Shown piece by piece: positions 24,151-32,678 of a stretch of 46,651 bases of DNA (within the stretch, counting starts at the first letter, position 1; each line of letters begins with the position of its first letter). The notes beneath the pieces are model-generated. The model worked only from the letters and a program-made list of their open reading frames with translations, did no database searches and was not told where the DNA came from. The translations under genes and the position numbers were made by a program. The stretch is from Alphaproteobacteria bacterium (GTDB lineage Bacteria; Pseudomonadota; Alphaproteobacteria; Micavibrionales; UBA2020): the NCBI GenBank assembly GCA_016124645.1, contig WGNE01000021.1:1-46651 (forward strand), in the 5' to 3' direction.

Positions 24151-25109
24151 GCGTCCTCCCCCGCATAGGTCACGCGCGGGTCGAGCAGCGCATAGGCGAC
24201 GTCCGCCAGCGCATTCGCCGCCAGCACGAAAAAGGCGAGGATGAGAAAACCGCAGAGCGCGAGGTTGAAGTCGTTGCCCATCACCGCGTCGAACAGCAGC
24301 TTGCCCATGCCGGGGTAGGAGAAGATCGTCTCCACCACCACCGCCCCGCCGAACAGCGTGCCGAGATCGAGCATGAAGATGGTGACCACGGGCGCCAGCG
24401 CGCCCCTGAAGGCATGATGCCATGTGACACGCGCGGGGGAGCACCCCTTGGCGCGCGCGGTGCGGATATGGTCGGCCGAAAGCGCCTCCGTCATCGCCGC
24501 GCGCAGGTGGCGCACATAGACGGCCATGTTGCGCAGAGTGAGCGTCGCGACCGGAAGGATGAGCGATTTCGCGGCGGCGAGGAAGCCCGCCCCGCCCAGC
24601 GCCGCCGCCGCGGGCAGCCAGCCCAGCTTGACCGCGAAAAGGCAGGTCAGCAAAAGCCCGGTCCAGAAATCCGGCAGGGAAATGCCGCCGAAGCAGAAAA
24701 GATTGATGGCGGTGTCAAGATGCGTGCCCCTTTTGCGCGCCGCCGCGACCCCCTGCGGCACGGCCAGCAGCACGGTCAGGAACAACGCCGCGCCCAAAAG
24801 CAGGGCCGTCTTGCAAAACCGCGGCCAGATGACGTCGAGCACGGGAAGGTTATAAAGGCGGCTATAGCCCAGATGTCCGCGCAGCGCGCCCATGAGCCAG
24901 TGGCCGTAGCGCGCCAGAAGCGGCTGGTCGAGCCCGTAGATCGCGCGCAGCCGCGCGGCGTCGGCGGGGGTCATGTGCGGGTTGCCCGAGATCATCAAAT
25001 CGACGGGGTCGCCCGGCATCAGGCCGATGAGCACATAGACCAGCAAGGAGACGAGCAGCAAGGTCGCCGCCATCTGCAAAAGCCGGGTCAGGAAAAAACG
25101 CGCGGTCAT
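24147..25109 (-). CDS. Peptide-type ABC transporter permease (DppB/OppB-like)
   Basis: A 320-residue inner-membrane permease with six spans. The N-terminal FFLTRLLQMAATLLLVSLLVYVL, LMPGDPVDLM, then the EAA-type loop VRHLRAAMTEALSADHIRTARAKGCSPARV-like stretch (about residues 195-224) and FSYPGMGKLLFDAVMGND identify DppB/OppB. The 4-base overlaps at both ends (ATGA with the upstream unknown gene and with the dppC-like gene) show tight translational coupling. Substrates may be peptides, but such systems also carry nickel, opines or sugars. Confidence 0.93.
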   Translation of the reverse strand: MTARFFLTRLLQMAATLLLVSLLVYVLIGLMPGDPVDLMISGNPHMTPADAARLRAIYGLDQPLLARYGHWLMGALRGHLGYSRLYNLPVLDVIWPRFCKTALLLGAALFLTVLLAVPQGVAAARKRGTHLDTAINLFCFGGISLPDFWTGLLLTCLFAVKLGWLPAAAALGGAGFLAAAKSLILPVATLTLRNMAVYVRHLRAAMTEALSADHIRTARAKGCSPARVTWHHAFRGALAPVVTIFMLDLGTLFGGAVVVETIFSYPGMGKLLFDAVMGNDFNLALCGFLILAFFVLAANALADVAYALLDPRVTYAGEDA

Positions 25110-26023
25110 TTCCCGCCGCCGTCCCCTTCACCGCTTTTTTTCTCTCCGGGTTTTTCTTTTTCAGGGCTTTCTTTTTCGGGCGCGGCGTCTTCTTCCCGCG
25201 CCCCTTGCTCTATGGTCTTCTCGAGCCTTTTTTGCGTCTCGACGATGCCGGGCTCCTGCTCGGCGAGGTAATGCTCCGTCGATTGGCGCAGCCGTGCGCG
25301 CACCGAGGCCCATTGGAAGGAGGCCAGCGGCACGTAGAGATGCGTATCCATGCCCAGCGTGCGCCAGACGAGGTCGCACATGTTCGTCGGGTCGTTATGC
25401 GCGGGGTGTTTCGCGTCGAAGTCGAGCACCTCGCGCATCGCCTTCACGCGCGCGCCGGGTTCCTTGAACAATTCGTCGTAATGCTTGCCGGCGAAGCGCT
25501 CCATGAAGGCGTTGGCCGTATCGATGACGTTGCGGCCCCCGCAGCGCAGCAGGTCGAAGCGCAGGCGGAAGTTGCCCATCATCCACCACATCCGCGCCGC
25601 GTCCTGCTTTCCCTCGCGGCTCATCCAGAGGGAATACATGAAGAAGGTCTCGGGCGACATGGCGGGAGTGTATTTCTCCAGCGCCTTGATGGTCTCGTCG
25701 TATTCGGAAGGCTTGGTCGGGGCCAGCCACTGCGTCAGTTTTTGCGGCTGGTTCGTGCGGACCAGGTATTTCTCGGCCTTTTCCACGCTGGCGGAAACCG
25801 GCTGGCTGCGCACATAGGTCATCCACGTCCAGGTATAGCCGCCGCGCGCGGTGCCCGCCAGATAGCCGAGGAAGAACAGGACGCAGGCGACGCGCACGAC
25901 GAAGATGGCGGCGCGCGCTTCCAGCGGGCGTTTCTTCGGCCCTTCTTCCTGCCCGTCCTTCCCCGCGTCGTTATCGGGTTTTAAGTGCTTGTACTTGTTC
26001 TTGTCGATGTTCTTGCGGCTCAT
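25106..26023 (-). CDS. Unknown membrane-anchored protein embedded in the ABC transporter operon
   Basis: A 305-residue protein that I do not recognise. Residues 1-37 are very basic and charged, one membrane span lies at about 38-58 (AAIFVVRVACVLFFLGYLAG), and residues 60-270 form a probable periplasmic helical domain with Trp- and Met-rich segments (WMSREGKQDAARMWWMMGNF) and two cysteines (LLRCGG, NMCDLV) that could pair. The last 40 residues are a Glu/Lys/Pro-rich tail. The ATG at 26023 overlaps the binding-protein stop. It lies between the binding protein and the permeases, so a role in that transporter or its regulation is likely but unproven. Confidence 0.7.
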   Translation of the reverse strand: MSRKNIDKNKYKHLKPDNDAGKDGQEEGPKKRPLEARAAIFVVRVACVLFFLGYLAGTARGGYTWTWMTYVRSQPVSASVEKAEKYLVRTNQPQKLTQWLAPTKPSEYDETIKALEKYTPAMSPETFFMYSLWMSREGKQDAARMWWMMGNFRLRFDLLRCGGRNVIDTANAFMERFAGKHYDELFKEPGARVKAMREVLDFDAKHPAHNDPTNMCDLVWRTLGMDTHLYVPLASFQWASVRARLRQSTEHYLAEQEPGIVETQKRLEKTIEQGAREEDAAPEKESPEKEKPGEKKSGEGDGGGK

Positions 26024-27720
26024 GGGCTGGCGCTCCAGTTCTCGATCCACAGGGTGGAGGGATTCATGTGGCCGGTCGGCACAAGGCCGTGCAGCCAGAC
26101 GGGAATGAAATAGCTGTTCGCGCGGTAGTACAGCGGCAGCGCGGGCAGGTCCGTCGCATAGATCTCCTGCAAATCGTGCCAGAGCGCGAGGTTCTTGTCC
26201 TTTTCGCAGACGACCTCCATGTCGTCGATGATCTTGTCCATCACCGGGTTGTTATAGCCCGTGTAATTTTGTCCGGCGTAATTGTTCGCTTCCGTCGGGA
26301 TCATGGTGGAATAAAGCGTCGTCTTCGGGATGTTCTGCGGGGAGCTGAGCCATGCGTACATCACCCCGCCCCTGAAGCTGCGCTTGCGCATCGTGTCGCC
26401 GAACAGCACGCGGGCGGGCTGGTTGGAGATCGAAACGTCGATGCCGACCGCGCGCCAATCCGCCTGAATCGCCTGCTCGATCAGCTCGCGGCTCTTGTTG
26501 CCCGCAGTGGTGGAAAGGGTGATGGAAAGCTTCTGGCCGTCCTTGCCATACCGGAAACCGTCCGGTTTCATCTTCCAGCCCGCGGCGTCCAGCAGCGCGC
26601 CCGCCTTTTGCGGGTCATAGGGGTATTGCGTGACGTCGCCCGCATAGACGGTGTCCAGCGGGTTGACGTCGGAAAGCGCGATGGGCTGGCGGCCGTCGAA
26701 CATCTGGTCGTTCAGCGCCTTGCGGTTCATGGCGTACATCAGGGCCTGCCTGACCGTCACGTCGTCGAAGGGCGGCTGGTCGAGGTTGAGGTCGATATGC
26801 TCATAGGTCAGGCCGGGCTTGTAGATCGTCTTGAACTGGCCGGGCTTCGTGCGGTTCAGGCGTTTTTCGAATGAAATCGCTTCGTCCAGCGTCAGCCCCA
26901 GCTCCCCCGCGATATAGTCGATGTCCCCCGCCAGCAGCGCGGCGGACAGCGCGGCGGAATTCTCGATGGTGCGGAAGACGACCTTGTCGAAGGCGGGCTT
27001 TTCGCCCTTCCAGTAGGGGTTGCGCGCAAGGGTGATGGCCGCGCCCTGGTCGAGCTTGCTCACGACATAGGGGCCGAAGTAAAGCCCCGCCGTCGCGGGC
27101 GCGGTGGCGTAGAGCGTGCGGCGCATGTAGCTCGCGGGGTCTTTCTCGAAAATCTTTTTCTCCAGATGCGCGGGCAGGGGGTAGAAGTCGTCGATCTGCG
27201 CGAAGCTGCACTGGCGTTTTGAGAAATGGATGGTGAAGGTCCGGTCGTCCTTCGCCTCGATCGTGCGGATGTCTTTCGCGAAAAACTCCCCGTTGCCGAC
27301 CCCGCTTTTCGGGTTCTTGCCGATCTCCCACGCGAAGAGGATGTCCTTGGTGGTGACGGGCGTGCCGTCGCCCCAGAACAGGTCCGGCTTCAGGGTATAG
27401 GTGGCGGCGATGCCGGGCTTGGTCTCCTTGCCGTCTTTATAGGTCTCGTCTTTCGCCAGTCCGTTTTCATAAGATGGTATCTCGACGCAGAGCATGCAAA
27501 TCGGCCGCCATGCCGCGTCATGCACCGTCATGGGGCGCAGGGCGGTCGAGAGCACGAGGGTTTTGGCCACCATGTCGTCGAAATCGGGATGCATGGTGGA
27601 GGGGAATTGCGATATGCCGATGGTGAAGGTCTTGTGCGCTTCACCGGCGCGGGCGGGCTGGAGGGCGCCGGCGAGGGCAAGCGCGAGGCAGAAAAGGAAG
27701 GAGACGATCGTTTTGGCCAT
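26020..27720 (-). CDS. ABC transporter substrate-binding protein, family 5 (peptide type)
   Basis: A 566-residue exported solute-binding protein. The signal peptide covers about 1-26 (TIVSFLFCLALALAGALQPARAG). Family 5 features include LKPDLFWGDGTPVTTKDILFA, GPYVVSKLDQGAAITLARNP followed by YWKGEKPAFDK, VRQALMYAMNRKAL, YDPQKAGALLDAAGWK, and LPALPLYYRANSYFIPVWLHG. The mature N-terminus has no lipobox Cys, so it is soluble in the periplasm. I chose the ATG at 27720, since the 27 residues further upstream would precede and spoil the signal peptide. It heads the operon for the unknown protein and two permeases. Confidence 0.93.
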   Translation of the reverse strand: MAKTIVSFLFCLALALAGALQPARAGEAHKTFTIGISQFPSTMHPDFDDMVAKTLVLSTALRPMTVHDAAWRPICMLCVEIPSYENGLAKDETYKDGKETKPGIAATYTLKPDLFWGDGTPVTTKDILFAWEIGKNPKSGVGNGEFFAKDIRTIEAKDDRTFTIHFSKRQCSFAQIDDFYPLPAHLEKKIFEKDPASYMRRTLYATAPATAGLYFGPYVVSKLDQGAAITLARNPYWKGEKPAFDKVVFRTIENSAALSAALLAGDIDYIAGELGLTLDEAISFEKRLNRTKPGQFKTIYKPGLTYEHIDLNLDQPPFDDVTVRQALMYAMNRKALNDQMFDGRQPIALSDVNPLDTVYAGDVTQYPYDPQKAGALLDAAGWKMKPDGFRYGKDGQKLSITLSTTAGNKSRELIEQAIQADWRAVGIDVSISNQPARVLFGDTMRKRSFRGGVMYAWLSSPQNIPKTTLYSTMIPTEANNYAGQNYTGYNNPVMDKIIDDMEVVCEKDKNLALWHDLQEIYATDLPALPLYYRANSYFIPVWLHGLVPTGHMNPSTLWIENWSASP

Positions 27721-27809
27721 TTTGCTTTTGCCATTTCCCTTGGTCTGGCGTTGAATGGGGGGCCGCCCGGCAGCGCCATAAACGCGGCGCGCCATAAACA
27801 AGGTGTTTC

Positions 27810-28199
27810 ATGAGCGTCCTCTACGACATAGCTTACATCGTTACGGCCTGTTTTGTGACTGCTTTATTGCTGGGGCTCCTGATTTTCCCTTTCTGGAAAG
27901 TCTGGGAACGGATGAGGGAACGCCACCGCGATTTATGGGACATGTGGGGGCCTTTCGAGCTTTCGGACTTCCGCGCCGACCCTTCGGGCGTCTTCAAGGA
28001 CTTCATGACCATTGTCGCATTGGCCGACCGCGACGAAACCCTCGTCGCGCGGGACAAGACCTTCATCCGCTGGACGCAGGCGGCGCGGGAAATCCGCAAG
28101 CTCATGCCCTCCGGCCCGAAGGAATATCTGGTCTATTCCCTTCTCTTCGTCTGTTTTGTACTCTTGCTGACGCATGCCATCATGGGCGTCTTTCGCTAA
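27810..28199 (+). CDS. Hypothetical membrane protein
   Basis: A 129-residue protein that I do not recognise. Two hydrophobic spans lie at the ends (about 5-28 and 106-126), with a soluble middle of about 75 residues (FELSDFRADPSGVFKDFMTI). Both termini may be on the same side, with the middle domain on the other. The ATG at 27810 is preceded by AAGGTGTTTC. It is divergent from the binding-protein gene and 24 bases ahead of the ThDP enzyme, with which it may be co-transcribed. Confidence 0.7.
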   Translation: MSVLYDIAYIVTACFVTALLLGLLIFPFWKVWERMRERHRDLWDMWGPFELSDFRADPSGVFKDFMTIVALADRDETLVARDKTFIRWTQAAREIRKLMPSGPKEYLVYSLLFVCFVLLLTHAIMGVFR

Positions 28200-28223
28200 C
28201 CGGAACCTGAAAGCTTTCTAGAC

Positions 28224-29876
28224 ATGAAAAAAAGAAGCGGCGGCAATATCCTCGTTGAATCCTTAAGCGCGCAGGGCGTGAAGAAAATCTTTTGCGTGCC
28301 GGGGGAAAGCTATCTCGACGCGCTGGACGCGCTGGTGGACGCGAACATCCGCACGATCACCTGCCGGCAGGAAGGCGGGGCGAGCTTCATGGCCGAAGCC
28401 TACGGCAAGCTGACGGGACTGCCCGGCGTGTGCTTCGTCACCCGGGGGCCGGGCGCGTGCAACGCCGCCATCGGCGTGCATACGGCGAAACAGGACAGCA
28501 CGCCGTTCATCTTGCTGGTGGGACAGGTGGCGCGCGACCAGATGGGGCGCGAGGCCTTTCAGGAAATCGATTACCGCCAGATGTTCGCGCCGCCCATCTC
28601 GAAGTGGGCCGTGCAGATCGAAAACGCCGCCGACATTCCGCGCGTGATGCAGGAAGCCTTCGAGGCCGCGACCACCGGCCGCCCCGGCCCCGTCGTCGTC
28701 GCCCTGCCCGAGGACATGCTTTGCGAGGAATCGGACGCCGCGGTCATCCCGCCCGCGCCCCCCGCCCATTTCGCGCCCAAGCATTCCGACATGGAAAAAT
28801 TCAAGGCGTTGCTGGAGGAAGCCGAAAACCCGCTGGTCATCACCGGCGGCGGCAGCTGGCACGAAGACAGCATCAAGGTATTCGAGGATTTTTGCGAAAA
28901 GGCGCATCTGCCCGTCGCCGCGGGCTTTCGGCGGCAGGACATGTTCTCCAACGCGCACCCGTGCTACGCGGGCGTGCTGGGCACCACCATCGATGCGCAA
29001 TTGCTCGACGCCGTGCGCAAGGCGGATTTGATTATCGCGCTCGGCACAAGGCTGGGGGAGATTTTGACGCAGGGCTATTCCATCATCACCCCGCCCAAAC
29101 CCGCGCAGAAACTGGTGCATATCTACCCGGACGCGAGCGAGCTGAACCATGTCTATAAAGCCGACCTCGCCATTCATTCCAGCGTCTCCGAATTCGCTAA
29201 AGCCGTCGCCGCGCTGGAGATCGACGGGGAGCGTTTCGCCGCGCGGACCGAGGCGCTGAACGCAAGATACCGCGACTGGTCCACCGTGGGCACGCGCGAT
29301 AAATTCACCCTCGACCTCGACGGCGTGATCGAGGATATCGTGAATGCCCTGCCCGAAGACGCGATCATCACCACCGACGCCGGGAACTTCAGCGGCTGGG
29401 CGCAGCGGTTCGTAAGATACGCGCGGCCCATGCGCCTGCTGGCCCCGACCTCGGGCGCGATGGGCTACGGCGCGCCTTCCGCCGTCGCCGCCAGCCTCAC
29501 CTGCCCGGACCGCGTCGTCGTCGGCTTCATGGGCGACGGCGGCTTCATGATGACGGGGCAGGAAATCGCGACCGCCATGCACGAAGGCGCGCATCCTATC
29601 TGGCTGGTGTTCAACAACGGCATGTACGGCACCATCCGCATGCACCAGGAAAAGCATTATCCCGGCCGCGTCAGCGCGACCAAGCTCACCAACCCCGATT
29701 TCGCGAAACTGGCGCAAAGCTACGGCGCGGTCGGCGTCGCGATTGAAAAAACCGAAGACTTCCTGCCCGCCTTCAAGAGCGCGATGGAATCGAAAAAGCC
29801 GACCCTGATCGAGCTGCGCATGGACCCGCAGCAAATCACCACCGCCAAGAAACTCTCCGAGCTGGCGGGCGGCTGA
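28224..29876 (+). CDS. Thiamine-diphosphate enzyme, acetolactate synthase-like
   Basis: A 550-residue ThDP-dependent enzyme of the acetolactate synthase/benzoylformate decarboxylase fold. The catalytic Glu is Glu50 in TCRQEGGASFMAEAYG, with VTRGPGACNAAIGVHTAKQD nearby. The central FAD/structural domain is at about 190-330, and the ThDP-magnesium motif GDGGFMMTGQEIATA with FNNGMYG is at about 437-465. It is not the canonical IlvB of branched-chain biosynthesis by context, as no ilvN or ilvC is present. It may be a 2-oxoacid decarboxylase or carboligase. It overlaps the peptidase gene by 1 base (TGATG), so the pair is coupled. Confidence 0.88.
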   Translation: MKKRSGGNILVESLSAQGVKKIFCVPGESYLDALDALVDANIRTITCRQEGGASFMAEAYGKLTGLPGVCFVTRGPGACNAAIGVHTAKQDSTPFILLVGQVARDQMGREAFQEIDYRQMFAPPISKWAVQIENAADIPRVMQEAFEAATTGRPGPVVVALPEDMLCEESDAAVIPPAPPAHFAPKHSDMEKFKALLEEAENPLVITGGGSWHEDSIKVFEDFCEKAHLPVAAGFRRQDMFSNAHPCYAGVLGTTIDAQLLDAVRKADLIIALGTRLGEILTQGYSIITPPKPAQKLVHIYPDASELNHVYKADLAIHSSVSEFAKAVAALEIDGERFAARTEALNARYRDWSTVGTRDKFTLDLDGVIEDIVNALPEDAIITTDAGNFSGWAQRFVRYARPMRLLAPTSGAMGYGAPSAVAASLTCPDRVVVGFMGDGGFMMTGQEIATAMHEGAHPIWLVFNNGMYGTIRMHQEKHYPGRVSATKLTNPDFAKLAQSYGAVGVAIEKTEDFLPAFKSAMESKKPTLIELRMDPQQITTAKKLSELAGG

Positions 29877-30553
29877 TGACGGAGGAACCGATACCCATCA
29901 CCGCCGCCGACCTCGTCGCGCTCGACGACTACGTGGAGGATTACCCGCTGAAGATCGACCTCGTCTATGCGCAGCCGGACCACCCGGATAATATTTTTAA
30001 AACCGGCATCTACCGGCCGGACGCGCGCATGTGGGGCCACCGCGATTTCGTGCCGGTCATCCTGCGCGCCGCGATGGCCTGCCACGCGCAATACGGCTAT
30101 ACCTTCGAATTGAAGGATTGCCTGAGAACCTGCGAGGCGCAGGCCGCGATGGCGCAAACCGACATCGTGAAGGCCAATCCCCACTGGCTGCGCGAGCCGA
30201 ACCGCCTGCTCTCGCCCCCCGGCAAGGGCGGCCACCCGCGCGGCATGGCGGTGGATATCATTTTATTGACCGAGGCGGGGGAGCAGGTGGAGATGGGCAC
30301 CAGTTTCGACTACCTCACCCCCGACCGCGCCAGCAACCCCGCCGCGCGCGACTACACGGGGTTCAGCGACGAAATTCTCGCGAACCGCGTCATCCTCGAA
30401 TCCGCGATGATGCGCGCCGCCGCCGACCTCGGCCACGAGCTTTTACCCCTGCCCGCCGAATGGTGGGACTTCCGCTTCATGCCCGCATACACGAATAAAT
30501 ACGCCCCCGTCTTCGATGCCGATTTGCCGGAGGGAATGCGGATGACTTCCTAA
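29876..30553 (+). CDS. VanX/DdpX-like M15 metallopeptidase with altered zinc ligand
   Basis: A 225-residue protein of the D-Ala-D-Ala dipeptidase (M15D) group. VanX uses a substrate Arg, a zinc set His-x6-Asp and a later ExxH. Here Arg84 (DCLRTCEAQ) and His120 with Asp127 (GGHPRGMAVDI) are present, and Glu195 stands in AEWWDFRF, but the third zinc ligand is Asp198 instead of His. It may bind another metal or cleave another substrate, or be inactive. No signal peptide is visible, fitting the cytoplasmic VanX type. It starts 1 base within the stop of the ThDP enzyme gene. A link between the two reactions is unknown. Confidence 0.82.
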   Translation: MTEEPIPITAADLVALDDYVEDYPLKIDLVYAQPDHPDNIFKTGIYRPDARMWGHRDFVPVILRAAMACHAQYGYTFELKDCLRTCEAQAAMAQTDIVKANPHWLREPNRLLSPPGKGGHPRGMAVDIILLTEAGEQVEMGTSFDYLTPDRASNPAARDYTGFSDEILANRVILESAMMRAAADLGHELLPLPAEWWDFRFMPAYTNKYAPVFDADLPEGMRMTS

Positions 30554-30555
30554 AG

Positions 30556-30582
30556 CCCTCTCCCGCCTGCGGGAGAGGGAGC
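30556..30582. repeat. Single CCCTCTCCC/GGGAGAGGG hairpin repeat
   Basis: CCCTCTCCC and GGGAGAGGG flank a 6-base GCCTGC loop. It is a member of the family seen at 12884-12904 and lies directly after the peptidase stop codon. Confidence 0.65.
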
Positions 30583-30604
30583 CGTGGCACCGCTTCTTTC
30601 CTTC

Positions 30605-30649
30605 AAAACAGAAAAACCCCTCCCGAAAGGAAGAGGCCTTTCTGTTTTT
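30605..30649. terminator. Bidirectional terminator
   Basis: AACAGAAA (30607-30614) pairs with TTTCTGTT (30639-30646), enclosing CCTC/GAGG, and ends in T-runs on both strands. It lies between the converging peptidase and acyl-CoA dehydrogenase genes. Confidence 0.65.
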
Positions 30650-30669
30650 CTTCTCTGAGAGAGAAGGGA

Positions 30670-32478
30670 TTACGGCTTGAAGCGTTTTTGCGGCGGGGCT
30701 TTTTTGTTTGCCGCCTTGGTGGAGGGCGATTGCGCGTCGTTCGCGGCATAGCCGAGCGCGGCGGGGGCGATGGGGGCGTAGCTGACCAGCGCGTCGAAAT
30801 GCGTGTGCACGGGGTCCGCCGAAGCATCCAGCGCGATCCCTTTCGGGCCGAAGGCTTTTTCGAGGTAGCGTTTGGCCACCAGCGCCTTGCGCGCGTCGCC
30901 CAGTTTCAGGTCATGCGCGGCTTCTTCGGCCAGCAGCGCGCCGCCCAGCACGTCGGACATATGGTCCATCAGCTTCCTTGCGAAGCGCTGGCCGTCCTTG
31001 GGGTTGGCCCTTAAATACGTCAGCGCGTTGGTCGCCTGCGTGATGCCCTTGTCGAGCAGCTTTTTCTCCGCCGCCATCTCTGCGGGCAGCGATGCGGAGA
31101 TCGCGTTCATCTTGTCGATGAAGAGCGTGTCGCCCGGCTCCTTGCCGATGACCATGCGCAAAAGTTCCAGCGCCTGGATGTTCGCCGGGCCTTCCCAGAC
31201 GGTCAGCACCATGGAATCGCGGAACAGCCTCGCGGTCGGGAATTCTTCCGTATAGCCGTTGCCGCCCACGATCTCGAGCGCCTTCTTCGCCGACTGCACG
31301 CCGTCTTCCGCCGTGCGGTACTTGGCGAGCGCGGTCGAAAGCCTGAGCCACGGGCGCTGATCTTCGTCGGTCAGCGAGGCGTCGAAGGTCTTCGCGGCCT
31401 CGAAGGCGAGCGCGGTCGCGGCCTCGCTGCGCATCATGAGGTCGAAAAGCTCGTCCTGCACCATGGGGTAGTTGATGATCTCGCTCCCGAAGGCCTTGCG
31501 GTTTTGCGCCCAACTCGCGGCCTCGAGGAAGGCGCGGCGGGTGACGCCGGCCGCGCCGACGGCGTTCTGGATGCGCGAATATTCCAGCGCCTCCATCATG
31601 ATTTTCAGGCCCATGGGCGGCGGCGCGACTTCGATGACTTCCGCGCCTTCAAGGTCGATCTCCCCGGTCGCGAGCGCCTTGGTGCCGAGCTTGTCCTTCA
31701 GCCGGCGGATGGAATAGCTGTTTTGCGTGCCGTCCTTCAGATGGCTGGGCACAAGATAAAGGCCAAGCCCCTTGCTGCCTTCGGGCGCGCCCTCGGGCCG
31801 GGCGGTGGCGAGGGCGAGGCCGGAATTGGCGTTGCTGGTGAACCATTTCAGCCCGTGCAGCGTGACCTTGCCGTCCTTGTCCTTTTTCGCGACCGTGGTC
31901 GTGGCCCCGACGTCGGAGCCGCCGTGCAGTTCCGTCGCCCAGGTGCCGCCGGTCTTGGTCTGCCCGTCCATGCGGGTCATTTCCTTCAGGTATTCGTCGC
32001 GCACGTCCTTGGGCGCGAATTTGTCGAGCACATAGGCGACCGCGCCCGTCATGGTGACGGGGCAGTGGATGGAGATGTCGGTCTGCGAGAGCAAATAGCC
32101 CATGGTGAAAGTAAGCAGGTGCGGCTCGGCGTCCTTCTCCGCGAAGGCCGCGCCGACCGCGCCGCGCTTATAGACTTCCTGATGGCATTCCTCGTAGCGC
32201 GGGTTGAAGATGACGTGGCTTTTCTTCTCGCCCAGCTTGTTGTGGGTCTTCAAAACCGGGTTGGCGTGGCGGTCGCTGTATTCCGCCTGCTCGTCCAGCT
32301 CGCCACCGACGAAAGCGCCGAAATCCTTCAGCCGCTCGTGGTTGCGCTCCAGCATTTCGGGCGCGAGGCGTTCAAGCACGCGCTGCAGGTTGAGGTCCTT
32401 CTCGAAAAAATTCTGGCCGCGGGTCTCTTTTTCATAGGTGACGGGTTTCGCCGTCTTGCGCGGGGAAAAATCGGTCAT
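30670..32478 (-). CDS. Acyl-CoA dehydrogenase, AidB-like
   Basis: A 602-residue FAD flavoenzyme. The N-terminal domain contains TGGTWATELHGGSDVGATTT, a flavin-contact motif, and LHGLKWFTSNANSGLALATARPEG-like sequence of the middle domain. The C-terminal helical domain carries EYSRIQNAVGAAGVTRRAF, EIVGGNGYTEEFPTARLFRD, and VWEGPANIQALELLRM. This length and motif set match the AidB/DUF5876-type group, which oxidise acyl-CoAs or respond to alkylation damage. The ATG at 32478 was chosen over the longer frame because it opens MTDFSPRK and has a ribosome-binding GGAGAGGACG before it. A TetR regulator lies divergently upstream. Confidence 0.92.
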   Translation of the reverse strand: MTDFSPRKTAKPVTYEKETRGQNFFEKDLNLQRVLERLAPEMLERNHERLKDFGAFVGGELDEQAEYSDRHANPVLKTHNKLGEKKSHVIFNPRYEECHQEVYKRGAVGAAFAEKDAEPHLLTFTMGYLLSQTDISIHCPVTMTGAVAYVLDKFAPKDVRDEYLKEMTRMDGQTKTGGTWATELHGGSDVGATTTVAKKDKDGKVTLHGLKWFTSNANSGLALATARPEGAPEGSKGLGLYLVPSHLKDGTQNSYSIRRLKDKLGTKALATGEIDLEGAEVIEVAPPPMGLKIMMEALEYSRIQNAVGAAGVTRRAFLEAASWAQNRKAFGSEIINYPMVQDELFDLMMRSEAATALAFEAAKTFDASLTDEDQRPWLRLSTALAKYRTAEDGVQSAKKALEIVGGNGYTEEFPTARLFRDSMVLTVWEGPANIQALELLRMVIGKEPGDTLFIDKMNAISASLPAEMAAEKKLLDKGITQATNALTYLRANPKDGQRFARKLMDHMSDVLGGALLAEEAAHDLKLGDARKALVAKRYLEKAFGPKGIALDASADPVHTHFDALVSYAPIAPAALGYAANDAQSPSTKAANKKAPPQKRFKP

Positions 32479-32567
32479 GTCGTCCTCTCCGTAATGTGAT
32501 GCCAGCACTATGCGCCCTCGGGCGGCTTCGCGCAACCCCCGCAAGGCCTTGCTGCACCGCACATTCG

Positions 32568-32589
32568 TCCGGGTTGCGCCCGGATTTTT
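32568..32589 (+). terminator. Terminator-like hairpin in the divergent region
   Basis: TCCGGG (32568-32573) pairs with CCCGGA (32579-32584), followed by five T (32585-32589). It lies ahead of the probable tetR promoter and may insulate it from upstream transcription. Confidence 0.5.
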
Positions 32590-32609
32590 CGCGTCTTTTT
32601 CACGGATGC

Positions 32610-32638
32610 TTGACCGTTTATCTCAACAGTGCAAAGAT
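32610..32638 (+). promoter_or_regulatory. Possible promoter of the TetR gene
   Basis: TTGACC (32610-32615), a 17-base spacer and AAAGAT (32633-32638). The -10 is weak. The TTGACCGTTTATCTCAACAG stretch here and the surrounding 200-base divergent region are where a self-operator would be expected, but I found no convincing palindrome. Confidence 0.35.
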
Positions 32639-32678
32639 GGAGCGGTATTTTTGCTCATGATTTTTAAGGGGTTTCATC

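Noticed and set aside
28224-29876. Calling the ThDP enzyme IlvB
   Set aside because: No regulatory subunit or other branched-chain biosynthesis gene is adjacent, and the fold is shared by many decarboxylases.
29876-30553. The VanX-like gene as part of a vancomycin resistance cluster
   Set aside because: No VanH, VanA or two-component genes are nearby, and one zinc ligand differs.
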